Source: JABJAG01 sp965222215 (GTDB lineage Bacteria; Pseudomonadota; Alphaproteobacteria; UBA6615). From it: DNA of 64,000 nucleotides. Below the pieces are notes generated by a model, which was not told the DNA's origin, did not search any database, and saw only the letters and a list, made by a program, of their open reading frames with translations. A program made the position numbers and the translations under genes. Below, piece after piece: positions 24,268 to 31,704 of this stretch (within the stretch, counting starts at the first letter, position 1; each line of letters begins with the position of its first letter). The stretch lies in contig OZ244931.1 in assembly GCA_965222215.1 (NCBI GenBank), positions 1,054,001-1,118,000 on the forward strand, read 5' to 3'.

Positions 24268-24834
24268 CTACTCCGCCGCCGTGTCCTTGAGGTTGCCCTC
24301 GTCGTCGACTTCCAGTCCGGTCTCGCGTGCGGCCTCGATCACGCTCGGGTGCCAGGTGATGCGGCCCGCATCCGGGCCGCCGACAATGGCGATCATCAGC
24401 GCGTCGGCCTCGCCGGATACGCAGCGGAAACCGCGATAGATGCCGGTCGGCACGCTGACCACATCAAGCGGCTCCAGCGCGATCGCGCGCTCCTCCTCGC
24501 CCTCCAGCCAGATCACCTCCCAGGTGCCCTTCATCGGGATGAAGACCTCTTCGGTCTCGTGCGTATGGTAGGCCGGGCCCGAGCCGCTCCCCGGATGCGC
24601 CTTGTTGTAGGCCAGCGAGAAGCCGTAGGCGTTGCCGAGCTTCGGCTCGAGAGCGGGGTCGTCCATATTCTCGGTGACGTGCATACCGAGCACGTTGATG
24701 ACTTCGCGTCTATGGTCGGGCAGGCGCTGGTCGAGAAAGGCAAGGTCGGATCCGTTGCAGTCGGCGTAGCGTACGACGTGCTTCTTCTCCATTTCCGCGA
24801 CGGAAACCGTCGGCGTTTCCAAAAGTTCCGGCAT
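24268..24834 (-). CDS. Cupin-domain protein, tandem paralogue 1
   Basis: A 188-residue single cupin. Motif 1 is HTHETEEVFIPMKG (near residues 96-109), supplying two His and one Glu for a metal; motif 2 is VVSVPTGIYRGFRC, in which the usual final His of the metal site is absent. The family binds a metal and a small acid or sugar. The ATG at 24834 is preceded by AGAGAGGGA. It is about 26 substitutions over some 180 aligned residues from its neighbour at 24928, by hand count. The function is unknown. Confidence 0.85.
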   Translation of the reverse strand: MPELLETPTVSVAEMEKKHVVRYADCNGSDLAFLDQRLPDHRREVINVLGMHVTENMDDPALEPKLGNAYGFSLAYNKAHPGSGSGPAYHTHETEEVFIPMKGTWEVIWLEGEEERAIALEPLDVVSVPTGIYRGFRCVSGEADALMIAIVGGPDAGRITWHPSVIEAARETGLEVDDEGNLKDTAAE

Positions 24835-24927
24835 TGTGTGTTCCCTCTCTGTTTGCGGCAAGTCTCCGGCGCGACGAGACGGCGAGTCAAATACCAACAG
24901 CCCTCTTCCTGTCGGAAGCGGCGCTTT

Positions 24928-25482
24928 CTACTCCGCCGCCATGTCCTTCAGGTTGCCCTCGTCGTCGACTTCCAGACCGGTTTCGCGCGCGGCGTCGATG
25001 ACGCTGGGGTGCCAGGAGACCTTGCCCGCGTCCGGGCCGCCGACGATGGCGAGCATCAGCGCATCGTCCTCGCCGGAGACGCAACGAAACCCGCGATAGA
25101 CGCCTGTCGGTACGCTGACCACGTCGAGCGGTTCCAGCGCGATGGCGCGTTCGGCCTCGTCCTCCAGCCAGACCACCTCCCAGGTGCCTTTCATGGGGAT
25201 GAACACTTCCTCGGTCTGGTGGACGTGAAACGCCGGGCCGGACCCGCTGCCGGGATGGGCCTTGTTGTAGACCAGCGAGAAGCCGTAGGCGTTGCCGAGT
25301 TTCGGCTCCAGGTCGGGGTCGTCCATATTCTCGGTCACGTTCATGCCGATCACGTTGACGATCTCGCGCTGGTGCCCGGGCAGGCGCTGGTCGAGATAGG
25401 CGAGGTCGGAACCGTTGCAGTCCGCGAACCGCACGACGTGTTTTTCCTCCATCTCGGCGATGGAAACCTTCGGGGTGGTCAT
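24928..25482 (-). CDS. Cupin-domain protein, tandem paralogue 2
   Basis: A 184-residue cupin, almost the same length as its neighbour and clearly a duplicate: ADCNGSDLAYLDQRLP, LEPKLGNAYGFSLVYNKAHP and PMKGTWEVVWLEDEAERA all have close counterparts. The metal motif reads HVHQTEEVFIPMKG, so the two His and the Glu are kept, and the second motif again lacks the last His. It is transcribed toward paralogue 1 with a 93-bp gap, so they may form one unit. The N-terminal few residues and gap sequences differ, pointing to an old duplication. Confidence 0.85.
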   Translation of the reverse strand: MTTPKVSIAEMEEKHVVRFADCNGSDLAYLDQRLPGHQREIVNVIGMNVTENMDDPDLEPKLGNAYGFSLVYNKAHPGSGSGPAFHVHQTEEVFIPMKGTWEVVWLEDEAERAIALEPLDVVSVPTGVYRGFRCVSGEDDALMLAIVGGPDAGKVSWHPSVIDAARETGLEVDDEGNLKDMAAE

Positions 25483-25551
25483 GGTGTTTCTCCTCCGTTC
25501 CCGAAAGTCTCCGGCGCGGGAGCGGACTGTGTCAATGGCGTGCTTGGTGGC

Positions 25552-26469
25552 CTACTCGGCGGCCGGCTGCCACAGACCAAGCCGGCCCGACGACTGGGCA
25601 AGCACAAGCGCTTCGGCGTCGGGGCGCGTGTCGAGGCTCGCCGCCATCTCGTCCGCGGAAAGGGTCGCGTCCACGAGGTCGGTCCACACCTTGAACTGCG
25701 TCAGCTCGTAGTTTCCGAACGCCGTCATCACTGCCACGTCGGCGGCGTCGCGGCCACGGACCATCACGATGCGCCCGATGCGCGGCGTATTGTATCGGGC
25801 ATCGAAGGTCCACCAGCGATTGCCGAGAAACACCTCCGACCAGGCGGAAAAATCGCGGGTGCCCGACGGCGGCACGCCGATATCCCCGAGAAATCCGCTG
25901 GCGTAGCGCGCCGGAATGTTCATGGCGCGGCACAGGGCAATGAACAGGTGCGAGAAGTCACGGCACACGCCGGTGGCTTCGCGAAAGACGTCATGCGCGG
26001 TCTTCGTCGGCCGGCCGAAGCGGTAATCGAACAGCACGTGGTTGTGAACCCAGTTTGCGATCGCCTGGGCGCGGGCCCAGCCGGGCTCCGTGTCGCCGAA
26101 CAGTTCCCAGGCGTCATCCACCAGCTCGTCGCTTTCGCAGTAGCGGCTGGCGAGCAGGTATTCGAGGGTTTCGGCCGGAAGGTCCATGATCTCGTGCTGT
26201 TTCGCGTGCCAGTCGTACGGATCCGGCTCTCCGGAATCCTCCACGATACAGTCCGACCAGAAAAGCGTCTTTCCGACGGGCGCCTCGACACGCGCGATAC
26301 GATTGCCGAAAATATCGATGTACTCCGCGATATCCAGTGACGGTTGCGAGCGGATGATATTGGTTCCGATCGTGTTCCGCGCGATATCCGGGCGGGTGCG
26401 AAGCGACAGCAGCATAGGAACGGGCTGGGCGCATTCCACTGCGATTTCAAAGCCGATGCGTATATGCAC
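25552..26469 (-). CDS. Transglutaminase-like protein with altered catalytic triad
   Basis: A 305-residue cytoplasmic protein with the bacterial transglutaminase/protease core. The nucleophile Cys lies in GVCRDFSHLFIALCRAMNIP and the Asp in WTFDARYN. At the position where many relatives have DFHAW, this protein has DFSAW, so the usual His is Ser. GTG at 26469 is chosen: GAGAAGG sits at proper spacing and the family N-terminus (VHIRIGFEIAVECAQP) starts there. An upstream ATG at 26487 has no ribosome site. The role is unknown; related genes often neighbour circularly permuted ATP-grasp or alpha-E genes, which are not seen here. Confidence 0.82.
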   Translation of the reverse strand: MHIRIGFEIAVECAQPVPMLLSLRTRPDIARNTIGTNIIRSQPSLDIAEYIDIFGNRIARVEAPVGKTLFWSDCIVEDSGEPDPYDWHAKQHEIMDLPAETLEYLLASRYCESDELVDDAWELFGDTEPGWARAQAIANWVHNHVLFDYRFGRPTKTAHDVFREATGVCRDFSHLFIALCRAMNIPARYASGFLGDIGVPPSGTRDFSAWSEVFLGNRWWTFDARYNTPRIGRIVMVRGRDAADVAVMTAFGNYELTQFKVWTDLVDATLSADEMAASLDTRPDAEALVLAQSSGRLGLWQPAAE

Positions 26470-26659
26470 GGTGGCCTTCTCTCTCATTTGTGAAAGGGTG
26501 GCGAGGATCGCGGCAAAGCTGCGTGCGGACATTCGGTCCGGGAGCGGGTGCCGATCCTTCGCGCGGCTGATCAATGTCAGTCGATAATGGACACGGTCAC
26601 ACGGCAGGAGGCCGCCGTACAACCACAAAGGTTAACGCCTCACACGAATATTCGCGCAG

Positions 26660-29428
26660 CTACTCCGCCGCCTGCTTTTCCGCGCGTTCCACCTTCGCGG
26701 CGCAGAATTTGAACTCGGGGATTTTTCCGAACGGATCGAGCTGGGGGTTGGTCAGCAGGTTGGCCGCGGCCTCGGCGAAGCAGAAGGGGATGAAGACCAT
26801 CCCCTCGGGCACATCGCGGTCGGCGCGCGCGGCGAGTTCGACGACGCCGCGCCGGGTGCTCACCCGGATCGGGTCGCCGGGCCAGATGTCGAGGCGCTTC
26901 ATCTCGCGTGGGTGCAGCGAGGCGACGGCTTCGGGCTCCAGTGCGTCGAGCACGGTGGCGCGCCGGGTGATCGCGCCGGTGTGCCAGTGTTCGAGCATCC
27001 GCCCGGTCGACAGCACCATGGGGTAGTCGGCGTCGGGCAGCTCGTCGGGCGGGACTAGGTCAGTCGGCACGAACCTGCCGCGCCCGCTCTTTGTCGGGAA
27101 GCCGGCGGCGAACATGATCTCCGTGCCCGGCCCGTCTTCCTCGTCGCAGGGGTAGATCACCGCGTCCTCGCGTTCGAGGCGTTCCCAGGAGATGCCGTCG
27201 ATGGAATTCATCGCGCTGCGCAGTTCCTCGTAGACCTCGTTGGGCCCGGCGTAGTTCCAGCCGAGCCCGAGGCGCCGGGCCAGCTCCTGGATGATTTCCC
27301 AGTCGGGCCGTGCTTTTCCCGGCGGGTCGAAGGCCGGACGGCCCATCTGCACCTGCCGGTTGGTGTTGGTGACGGTGCCGGTCTTCTCGGGCCAGGCCGA
27401 GGCCGGCAGGATGACATCGGCGTGGAAGGCCGTCTCCGTCAGGAAGATTTCCTGCACCACGAGATGGTCGAGCGCCGCGAGGCCCTGGCGCGCGTGGTGC
27501 TGGTCCGGGTCGGACATGGCCGGGTTCTCGCCCATCACATACATGCCGCGAATGCCGCCGTCGCGCGCCGCGTCCATGATCTCCACGACGGTCAGGCCGG
27601 GGTCGTGATTGAGATTGTCGACGCCCCACAAGGTCTCGAAGCGCGCACGGGCGTCCGGGTCGGCGACGGACTGGTAGTCGGGAAAGACCATCGGGATCAG
27701 GCCGGAGTCCGACGCGCCCTGGACGTTGTTCTGGCCGCGCAGCGGGTGCAGGCCGGTTCCGGGGCGGCCGACCTGGCCGGTCATCAGGGCCAGCGAGATC
27801 AGGCAGCGGGCATTGTCGGTGCCGTGCACCGACTGGGAGATGCCCATGCCCCAGAAGATGATCGAGCGTTCGGCGGTCGCGTAGGTGCGCGCGACGGTGC
27901 GGATCGTCTCCGCATCGACGCCGCAGACCTCGGCCATTTTCTCCGGCGTGAAGTCGGCGAGCGAGTTCCGCAGCGCGTCGTAGCCCTCGGTGTAGCCGGC
28001 GATGTACTGGTCGTCGACAAGGCCCTCGTCGACGATCACGTGCATCATCGCGTTGAGCAGGGCCACGTCGGTCCCCGGCTTGAACTGCAGGAAATGATCG
28101 GCGTGGCGCGTCAGCGCGTAGCCGCGCGGGTCCATCACGATCAGGGTCGCGCCGCGCTTTGCGGCGGCCTTGAGGTAGGTCGCGGCGACCGGGTGGTTCT
28201 CGGTGGGGCGCGCCCCGATGACGATGATGCAGTCGCTGTCCTCGGCCGCCGTGAAGGGGGCCGTCACCGCGCCGGAGCCGATGGTTTCCATCAGCGCGGC
28301 GACGGAACTGGCGTGGCAGAGCCGGGTGCAGTGATCGACGTTGTTGGTGCGGAACGCGGTGCGGATCAGCTTCTGGAAAAGATATGCTTCCTCGTTCGAT
28401 CCCTTGGCCGAGCCGAACCCGGCGATCGCGTCACCGCCATGTTCGTCACGCACCTTCGCGAGGCCCACGGCGGCGGCATCGAGCGCCTCCTCCCACGTCG
28501 CCTCGCGGAAATGCGTGGAGGGGTTGGCGGGGTCGACCTCGTCGTCCCAGCGCTTGCCGATACCGTCTTTCCGGATCAGCGGCGTCGTCAGCCGATGCGG
28601 ATGGTGCACATAGTCGAGCCCGAAGCGGCCCTTCACGCACAGGCGCTGTTCGTTGGCCGGGCCGTCGCGCCCCTCGACCTTGACGATCTTCTCGCCCTTC
28701 AGGTGATAGGTTACCTGGCAGCCGACGCCGCAAAAGGGGCAGACGCTGTGGACGGTACGGTCCGCCGCGCCGACGCCGACGCCGTTTTCATCGAGCATCG
28801 TTGCGGGCAGGAGCGCGCCGGTCGGGCAGGCCTGGACGCACTCGCCGCAGGCGACGCAGGTGGACCGGCCCATGGGGTCGTCGAAATCGAACACGATCTT
28901 CGACTCCGCCCCCCGCATCGCCATGCCGATCACGTCGTTCGACTGCACCTCGCGACACGCGCGGACGCACAGGTTGCAGTGGATGCAGGCGTCGAGGTTG
29001 ACCGCCATGGCCGCGTGGCTGCTGTCCGGTGCCGGGGCGTCCCCGGCGGGAAAGCGGCTGCCGTCGACGCCGACCCGGTCGGCCCACTGCCAGAATTTGG
29101 AGCCAGGGTCGGGCGCGGTCTCGCGGGCCGGCTGGTCGGCCGCAAGCATCTCCAGCACCATCTCGCGCGCTTTCGCTGCGCGCTCGGCGGTGGTGGAGAT
29201 CTCCATGCCCTCGCTCGGCTGGCGCAGGCAGGACGCGGCAAGCACCCGTTCGCCCTCGACATGCACCATGCAAGCCCGACAGTTGCCGTCGGGCCGGTAG
29301 CCCGGCTCCGGCGCGTAACACAGGTGGGGGATGTCGATCCCCTCGCGCGCGGCAACCTGCCAGATCGTCTCGCCGGGGTCGGCGGAGACGGTGCGCCCGT
29401 CGAGGGTAAAGGTGATGCGGTTGCTCAT
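26660..29428 (-). CDS. fdhA: NAD-dependent formate dehydrogenase alpha subunit (Mo/W-bis-MGD)
   Basis: The 922-residue protein has, in order, an N-terminal 2Fe-2S ferredoxin domain (Cys in HLCYAPEPG and GNCRACMVH), two 4Fe-4S motifs (CIHCNLCVRAC near 158 and CVACGECVQACP near 204), the cofactor-domain cluster CPFCGVGC, and the catalytic core. The metal ligand is in TRLCHASSV: a cysteine, not selenocysteine, followed by the conserved His. It oxidises formate to CO2, passing electrons to NAD via the beta subunit. Layout resembles the tungsten-containing FDH1 of Methylorubrum extorquens. The ATG at 29428 starts the ferredoxin domain; the frame above it comes partly from a repeat. Confidence 0.94.
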   Translation of the reverse strand: MSNRITFTLDGRTVSADPGETIWQVAAREGIDIPHLCYAPEPGYRPDGNCRACMVHVEGERVLAASCLRQPSEGMEISTTAERAAKAREMVLEMLAADQPARETAPDPGSKFWQWADRVGVDGSRFPAGDAPAPDSSHAAMAVNLDACIHCNLCVRACREVQSNDVIGMAMRGAESKIVFDFDDPMGRSTCVACGECVQACPTGALLPATMLDENGVGVGAADRTVHSVCPFCGVGCQVTYHLKGEKIVKVEGRDGPANEQRLCVKGRFGLDYVHHPHRLTTPLIRKDGIGKRWDDEVDPANPSTHFREATWEEALDAAAVGLAKVRDEHGGDAIAGFGSAKGSNEEAYLFQKLIRTAFRTNNVDHCTRLCHASSVAALMETIGSGAVTAPFTAAEDSDCIIVIGARPTENHPVAATYLKAAAKRGATLIVMDPRGYALTRHADHFLQFKPGTDVALLNAMMHVIVDEGLVDDQYIAGYTEGYDALRNSLADFTPEKMAEVCGVDAETIRTVARTYATAERSIIFWGMGISQSVHGTDNARCLISLALMTGQVGRPGTGLHPLRGQNNVQGASDSGLIPMVFPDYQSVADPDARARFETLWGVDNLNHDPGLTVVEIMDAARDGGIRGMYVMGENPAMSDPDQHHARQGLAALDHLVVQEIFLTETAFHADVILPASAWPEKTGTVTNTNRQVQMGRPAFDPPGKARPDWEIIQELARRLGLGWNYAGPNEVYEELRSAMNSIDGISWERLEREDAVIYPCDEEDGPGTEIMFAAGFPTKSGRGRFVPTDLVPPDELPDADYPMVLSTGRMLEHWHTGAITRRATVLDALEPEAVASLHPREMKRLDIWPGDPIRVSTRRGVVELAARADRDVPEGMVFIPFCFAEAAANLLTNPQLDPFGKIPEFKFCAAKVERAEKQAAE

Positions 29429-29485
29429 GGCGGAAGCGTGCCGCGTGTCGATGAGGGAAGTCCAGCGGCAATCGTCCGAAAACTC

Positions 29486-29575
29486 GTCACCCCTGCGAAA
29501 GCAGGGGTCCATTGACTCAGACGGCTGCCTGTTCACGCATCGGCGTTAATGGATACCCGCCTTCGCGGGTATGAC
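29486..29575. repeat. Interspersed palindromic repeat, family B (copy 2)
   Basis: Opens GTCACCCCTGCGAAAGCAGG and closes CCCGCCTTCGCGGGTATGAC. It lies between fdhA and the FKBP gene, 58 bp upstream of the fdhA start. The 175-bp gap has nothing else recognised. Confidence 0.8.
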
Positions 29576-29603
29576 GAGTGGAGCGGTTGCTGCTGCCGTG
29601 CCC

Positions 29604-30056
29604 CTACCGGACCTCCAGCAGTTCGACGTCGAACATCAGAGTCGCGTTCGGCGGGATGACACCGCCCGCGCCGCGTGCGCCGTAGCCCAGCGCCGGCGGG
29701 ATGATCAGCGTGCGCTTGCCGCCGGGGCGCATGCCCGCGACGCCTTCGTCCCAGCCGCCGATGACCCGGCCCGCGCCGAGCGGGAAGGAGAAGGGCTGGT
29801 TGCGGTCGCGCGAGCTATCGAACTTGTTGCCCTTCTCGCCGTCGTTGTAGAGCCAGCCGGTGTAGTGGACGACGACACTGTCGCCCGCCTTGGCTTTCTC
29901 GCCCGCGCCGGCCTCATGGTCGATATAGCGCAGGCCGCTGGACGTGGTGATCGTGTCCTGGGCGTCGGAATTTTCGGTCATCGTAAACACAAGTGCCGTG
30001 GCCATAACGACCGCCGGCATCCATCTGGTCAGGGTGACGAGGTGCTGTCTCAACAT
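29604..30056 (-). CDS. Exported FKBP-type peptidyl-prolyl isomerase
   Basis: A 150-residue protein with an N-terminal hydrophobic signal segment (LTRWMPAVVMATALVFTM) and a single FKBP domain: DSVVVHYTGWLYNDG, SSRDRNQPFSFPLGAG, VIGGWDEGVAGM, RTLIIPPALGYGARGAGG and NATLMFDVELLEV. These include the aromatic residues of the active pocket. It accelerates proline isomerisation in periplasmic proteins. GGAGGAG is 7 bases upstream of the ATG at 30056. The frame continues upstream over the GNAT gene but only as an overlap shadow. Confidence 0.9.
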   Translation of the reverse strand: MLRQHLVTLTRWMPAVVMATALVFTMTENSDAQDTITTSSGLRYIDHEAGAGEKAKAGDSVVVHYTGWLYNDGEKGNKFDSSRDRNQPFSFPLGAGRVIGGWDEGVAGMRPGGKRTLIIPPALGYGARGAGGVIPPNATLMFDVELLEVR

Positions 30057-30142
30057 TCTGGGACTCCTCCGGAAGCGGGAACGCGGGACCGGGTTTTGTG
30101 TAGCCCGGTCCTGCTTCGGCCCGAAATAAACTGCCTGTGATG

Positions 30143-30598
30143 TTAACCCGCCGGGGGTGTCAGGACACCCCGTTGCACGGCACTTTCGAGTGCCGGCCCG
30201 GTGTAGAGTCCCATCGCGTTGTTCTGCGACAGGAAACCGAACTTTTCGTAGAAGCCTTCCTTGCCGAACACCGACGTCAGGAATATCCGGTCGAACGGCA
30301 GCTTTTCCAGCAACGCCTCCATCAGCAACCGGCCCACGCCATTGCCCTGATGGGCCGGGTCGACGACGACATCGAATACGGACGCGAAGAACACGCCGTC
30401 CGAGGTCGCGCGTGCCGCGCCGACCAGCGCGTCCGCATTGAATGTGAAGACCGATGCATAGCTGCCATGGAAGGCGCGCGCGATGTCGAACGGCTTGCGG
30501 TCGAACAGGTTGGCGTCGGCCATGATATTGGCCAGGCGCCACCAGTCGATGTTCGAGATATCGTCGCTTACGGAGTATTCGTTGGTTTGGTTATGCAT
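30143..30598 (-). CDS. GNAT-family N-acetyltransferase
   Basis: A 151-residue GNAT: motif A is VVVDPAHQGNGVGRLLMEAL (about 83-102), holding the Q/RxxGxG/A acetyl-CoA loop, and motif B is GFYEKFGFL near 124. The substrate could be an amine, amino acid or protein. The ATG at 30598 has GAGG upstream; an earlier in-frame ATG at 30673 would place the first residues inside a terminator hairpin and is unlikely. Its leader carries that hairpin, a possible leader peptide and a good promoter, so expression may be attenuated. Confidence 0.82.
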   Translation of the reverse strand: MHNQTNEYSVSDDISNIDWWRLANIMADANLFDRKPFDIARAFHGSYASVFTFNADALVGAARATSDGVFFASVFDVVVDPAHQGNGVGRLLMEALLEKLPFDRIFLTSVFGKEGFYEKFGFLSQNNAMGLYTGPALESAVQRGVLTPPAG

Positions 30599-30655
30599 GG
30601 TCCGGTCCTCGTCTCGGAAGAGGGGTTTTGAGAGGTTTCGCCGGCTCGCATGCAC

Positions 30656-30685
30656 AAAAAAACCGCCGTGCATTTTGCCGGCGGT
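30656..30685 (-). terminator. Intrinsic terminator inside the GNAT leader (possible attenuator)
   Basis: Read on the minus strand, ACCGCCG pairs perfectly with CGGCGGT around a ten-base loop, then seven U. No minus-strand gene precedes it for hundreds of bases, and the GNAT start is about 60 bases downstream. The hairpin is therefore in a leader rather than at a gene end. Confidence 0.65.
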
Positions 30686-30711
30686 CCTTGATCGTCGTGC
30701 TGTGATGGTCG

Positions 30712-30807
30712 TCAGGCCATCGGATCAGCACGCAAGGGACCGCCCCGCGTCGCGCGTCGCGCGACGAGTTTCCACATCGGAATCATATTGGCGGTCCGGT
30801 CGATCAT
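30712..30807 (-). CDS. Possible 31-residue leader peptide of the GNAT mRNA
   Basis: An ATG at 30807 lies about 8 bases after a -10 box, so it could be read as leaderless or near-leaderless. The frame encodes 31 residues starting MIDRTANMIPMW with several Met and Arg, and stops 27 bp before the terminator hairpin. A GATGG/CCATC inverted repeat spans its stop codon. This is an attractive attenuation layout, but the amino-acid signal is not a simple run, and no translation evidence exists. Confidence 0.3.
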   Translation of the reverse strand: MIDRTANMIPMWKLVARRATRGGPLRADPMA

Positions 30808-30814
30808 GGCGCGG

Positions 30815-30843
30815 CTTGTAGGCCCGATTGCGAAACGCGTCAA
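30815..30843 (-). promoter_or_regulatory. Sigma-70-like promoter for the GNAT leader
   Basis: On the minus strand, TTGACG (30843-30838) is separated by exactly 17 bases from TACAAG (30820-30815). Transcription would start near 30807. Among the promoters in this GC-rich window it is one of the best matches to the vegetative consensus. Confidence 0.6.
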
Positions 30844-30913
30844 CCTATTGCCCGGTTGACCGTCTCGCGGCGGCGCGCGAGCATCCGTGAAGCATCGCAA
30901 ACCGGGGGAAATG

Positions 30914-31597
30914 ATGAGCGAAGAAAAAATTACCGGCTACCAGCCGGACGATCCGCGCTACGGTCTGACACCGGAAGAGCTCAAGCAGTACTACCGCGAC
31001 AAGCCGCAGCAGTGGGCCATTGTCGCCTGGCACAAGCCGGACACCGGCGAGGCCCGGGCGGCGGCGCTCGATGCCCAGAAGGAATATGCAAAGGCGCTCG
31101 GCGAACGGCTGATCGGCTATGGCCAGATCGTCGATGACGAGGACGCGACGGATATGCGCGCGACAACGTGGTTCGCCCAGCTCGACGGGCGCGAAGCGGC
31201 GGAGGCGTTCGTGGCGGATGATCCGTTCGCGCGGGCCGGCGTATACGACCGCGTGGACATCCGGCGCTGGTCGAACAGTTTCATCAAGCGCCAGGCGGAC
31301 TACGCGCGGAAGGGCGAGAACCAGTATTTGTACTTTGGCTGGAAGATCGAGGACGCGGCACCTTTCATCGCGGTGCACCTGAAAGAGCATGAAAACTACT
31401 TTAAGGCGCATGAGGACCGGTTCATTTTTCGCGGCCCGCTGCGTTCGCCCGACGGCACCGAAAATGTCGGCTCGGCGCTGATGATCGAGCTCCCGGACCG
31501 CGCGGCGGCGGACGCGTTCTGGGCCAACGAGCCGTTCGCCGCGAACGGCGGATATCAGGACGATTTCGAGATCTATCGCTGGGTATTCGGTGACTAG
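30914..31597 (+). CDS. Tandem YCII-domain protein
   Basis: A 227-residue cytoplasmic protein with two copies of the YCII ferredoxin-like fold: residues about 35-120 (WAIVAWHKPDTG, then AEAFVADDPFARAGVYDRVDIRRW) and about 130-225 (YLYFGWKIEDAAP, then ADAFWANEPFAANGGYQDDF). The second copy holds the typical DPF/EPF and small-residue turn. YciI-like proteins may be dehalogenases or muconolactone-isomerase-like, but activity is unproven. The second of two adjacent ATG codons is preferred because GGGGGA lies at usable spacing. It is divergent from the GNAT leader promoter. Confidence 0.8.
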   Translation: MSEEKITGYQPDDPRYGLTPEELKQYYRDKPQQWAIVAWHKPDTGEARAAALDAQKEYAKALGERLIGYGQIVDDEDATDMRATTWFAQLDGREAAEAFVADDPFARAGVYDRVDIRRWSNSFIKRQADYARKGENQYLYFGWKIEDAAPFIAVHLKEHENYFKAHEDRFIFRGPLRSPDGTENVGSALMIELPDRAAADAFWANEPFAANGGYQDDFEIYRWVFGD

Positions 31598-31704
31598 ACG
31601 ACAGGATACCGGGGGCCGGGATTTCGTTTGCGAAATAATCGCTTAAGGATGTTCTGGTATACCGGACTTCGTACGACGGCTTCGGGTTGTCGAGGAGGTT
31701 AGCC

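Noticed and set aside
23830..26340. A plus-strand frame of over 800 codons across the repeats, cupins and transglutaminase gene
   Set aside because: It crosses a terminator and two repeat elements, then runs antisense to three recognised genes.
28290..28340. Selenocysteine in formate dehydrogenase
   Set aside because: The metal-ligand position has a cysteine codon and no in-frame UGA occurs in fdhA.
30656..30807. Tryptophan or histidine operon-type leader
   Set aside because: The short frame has one Trp codon and no run of a single amino acid; only a generic attenuator is proposed.
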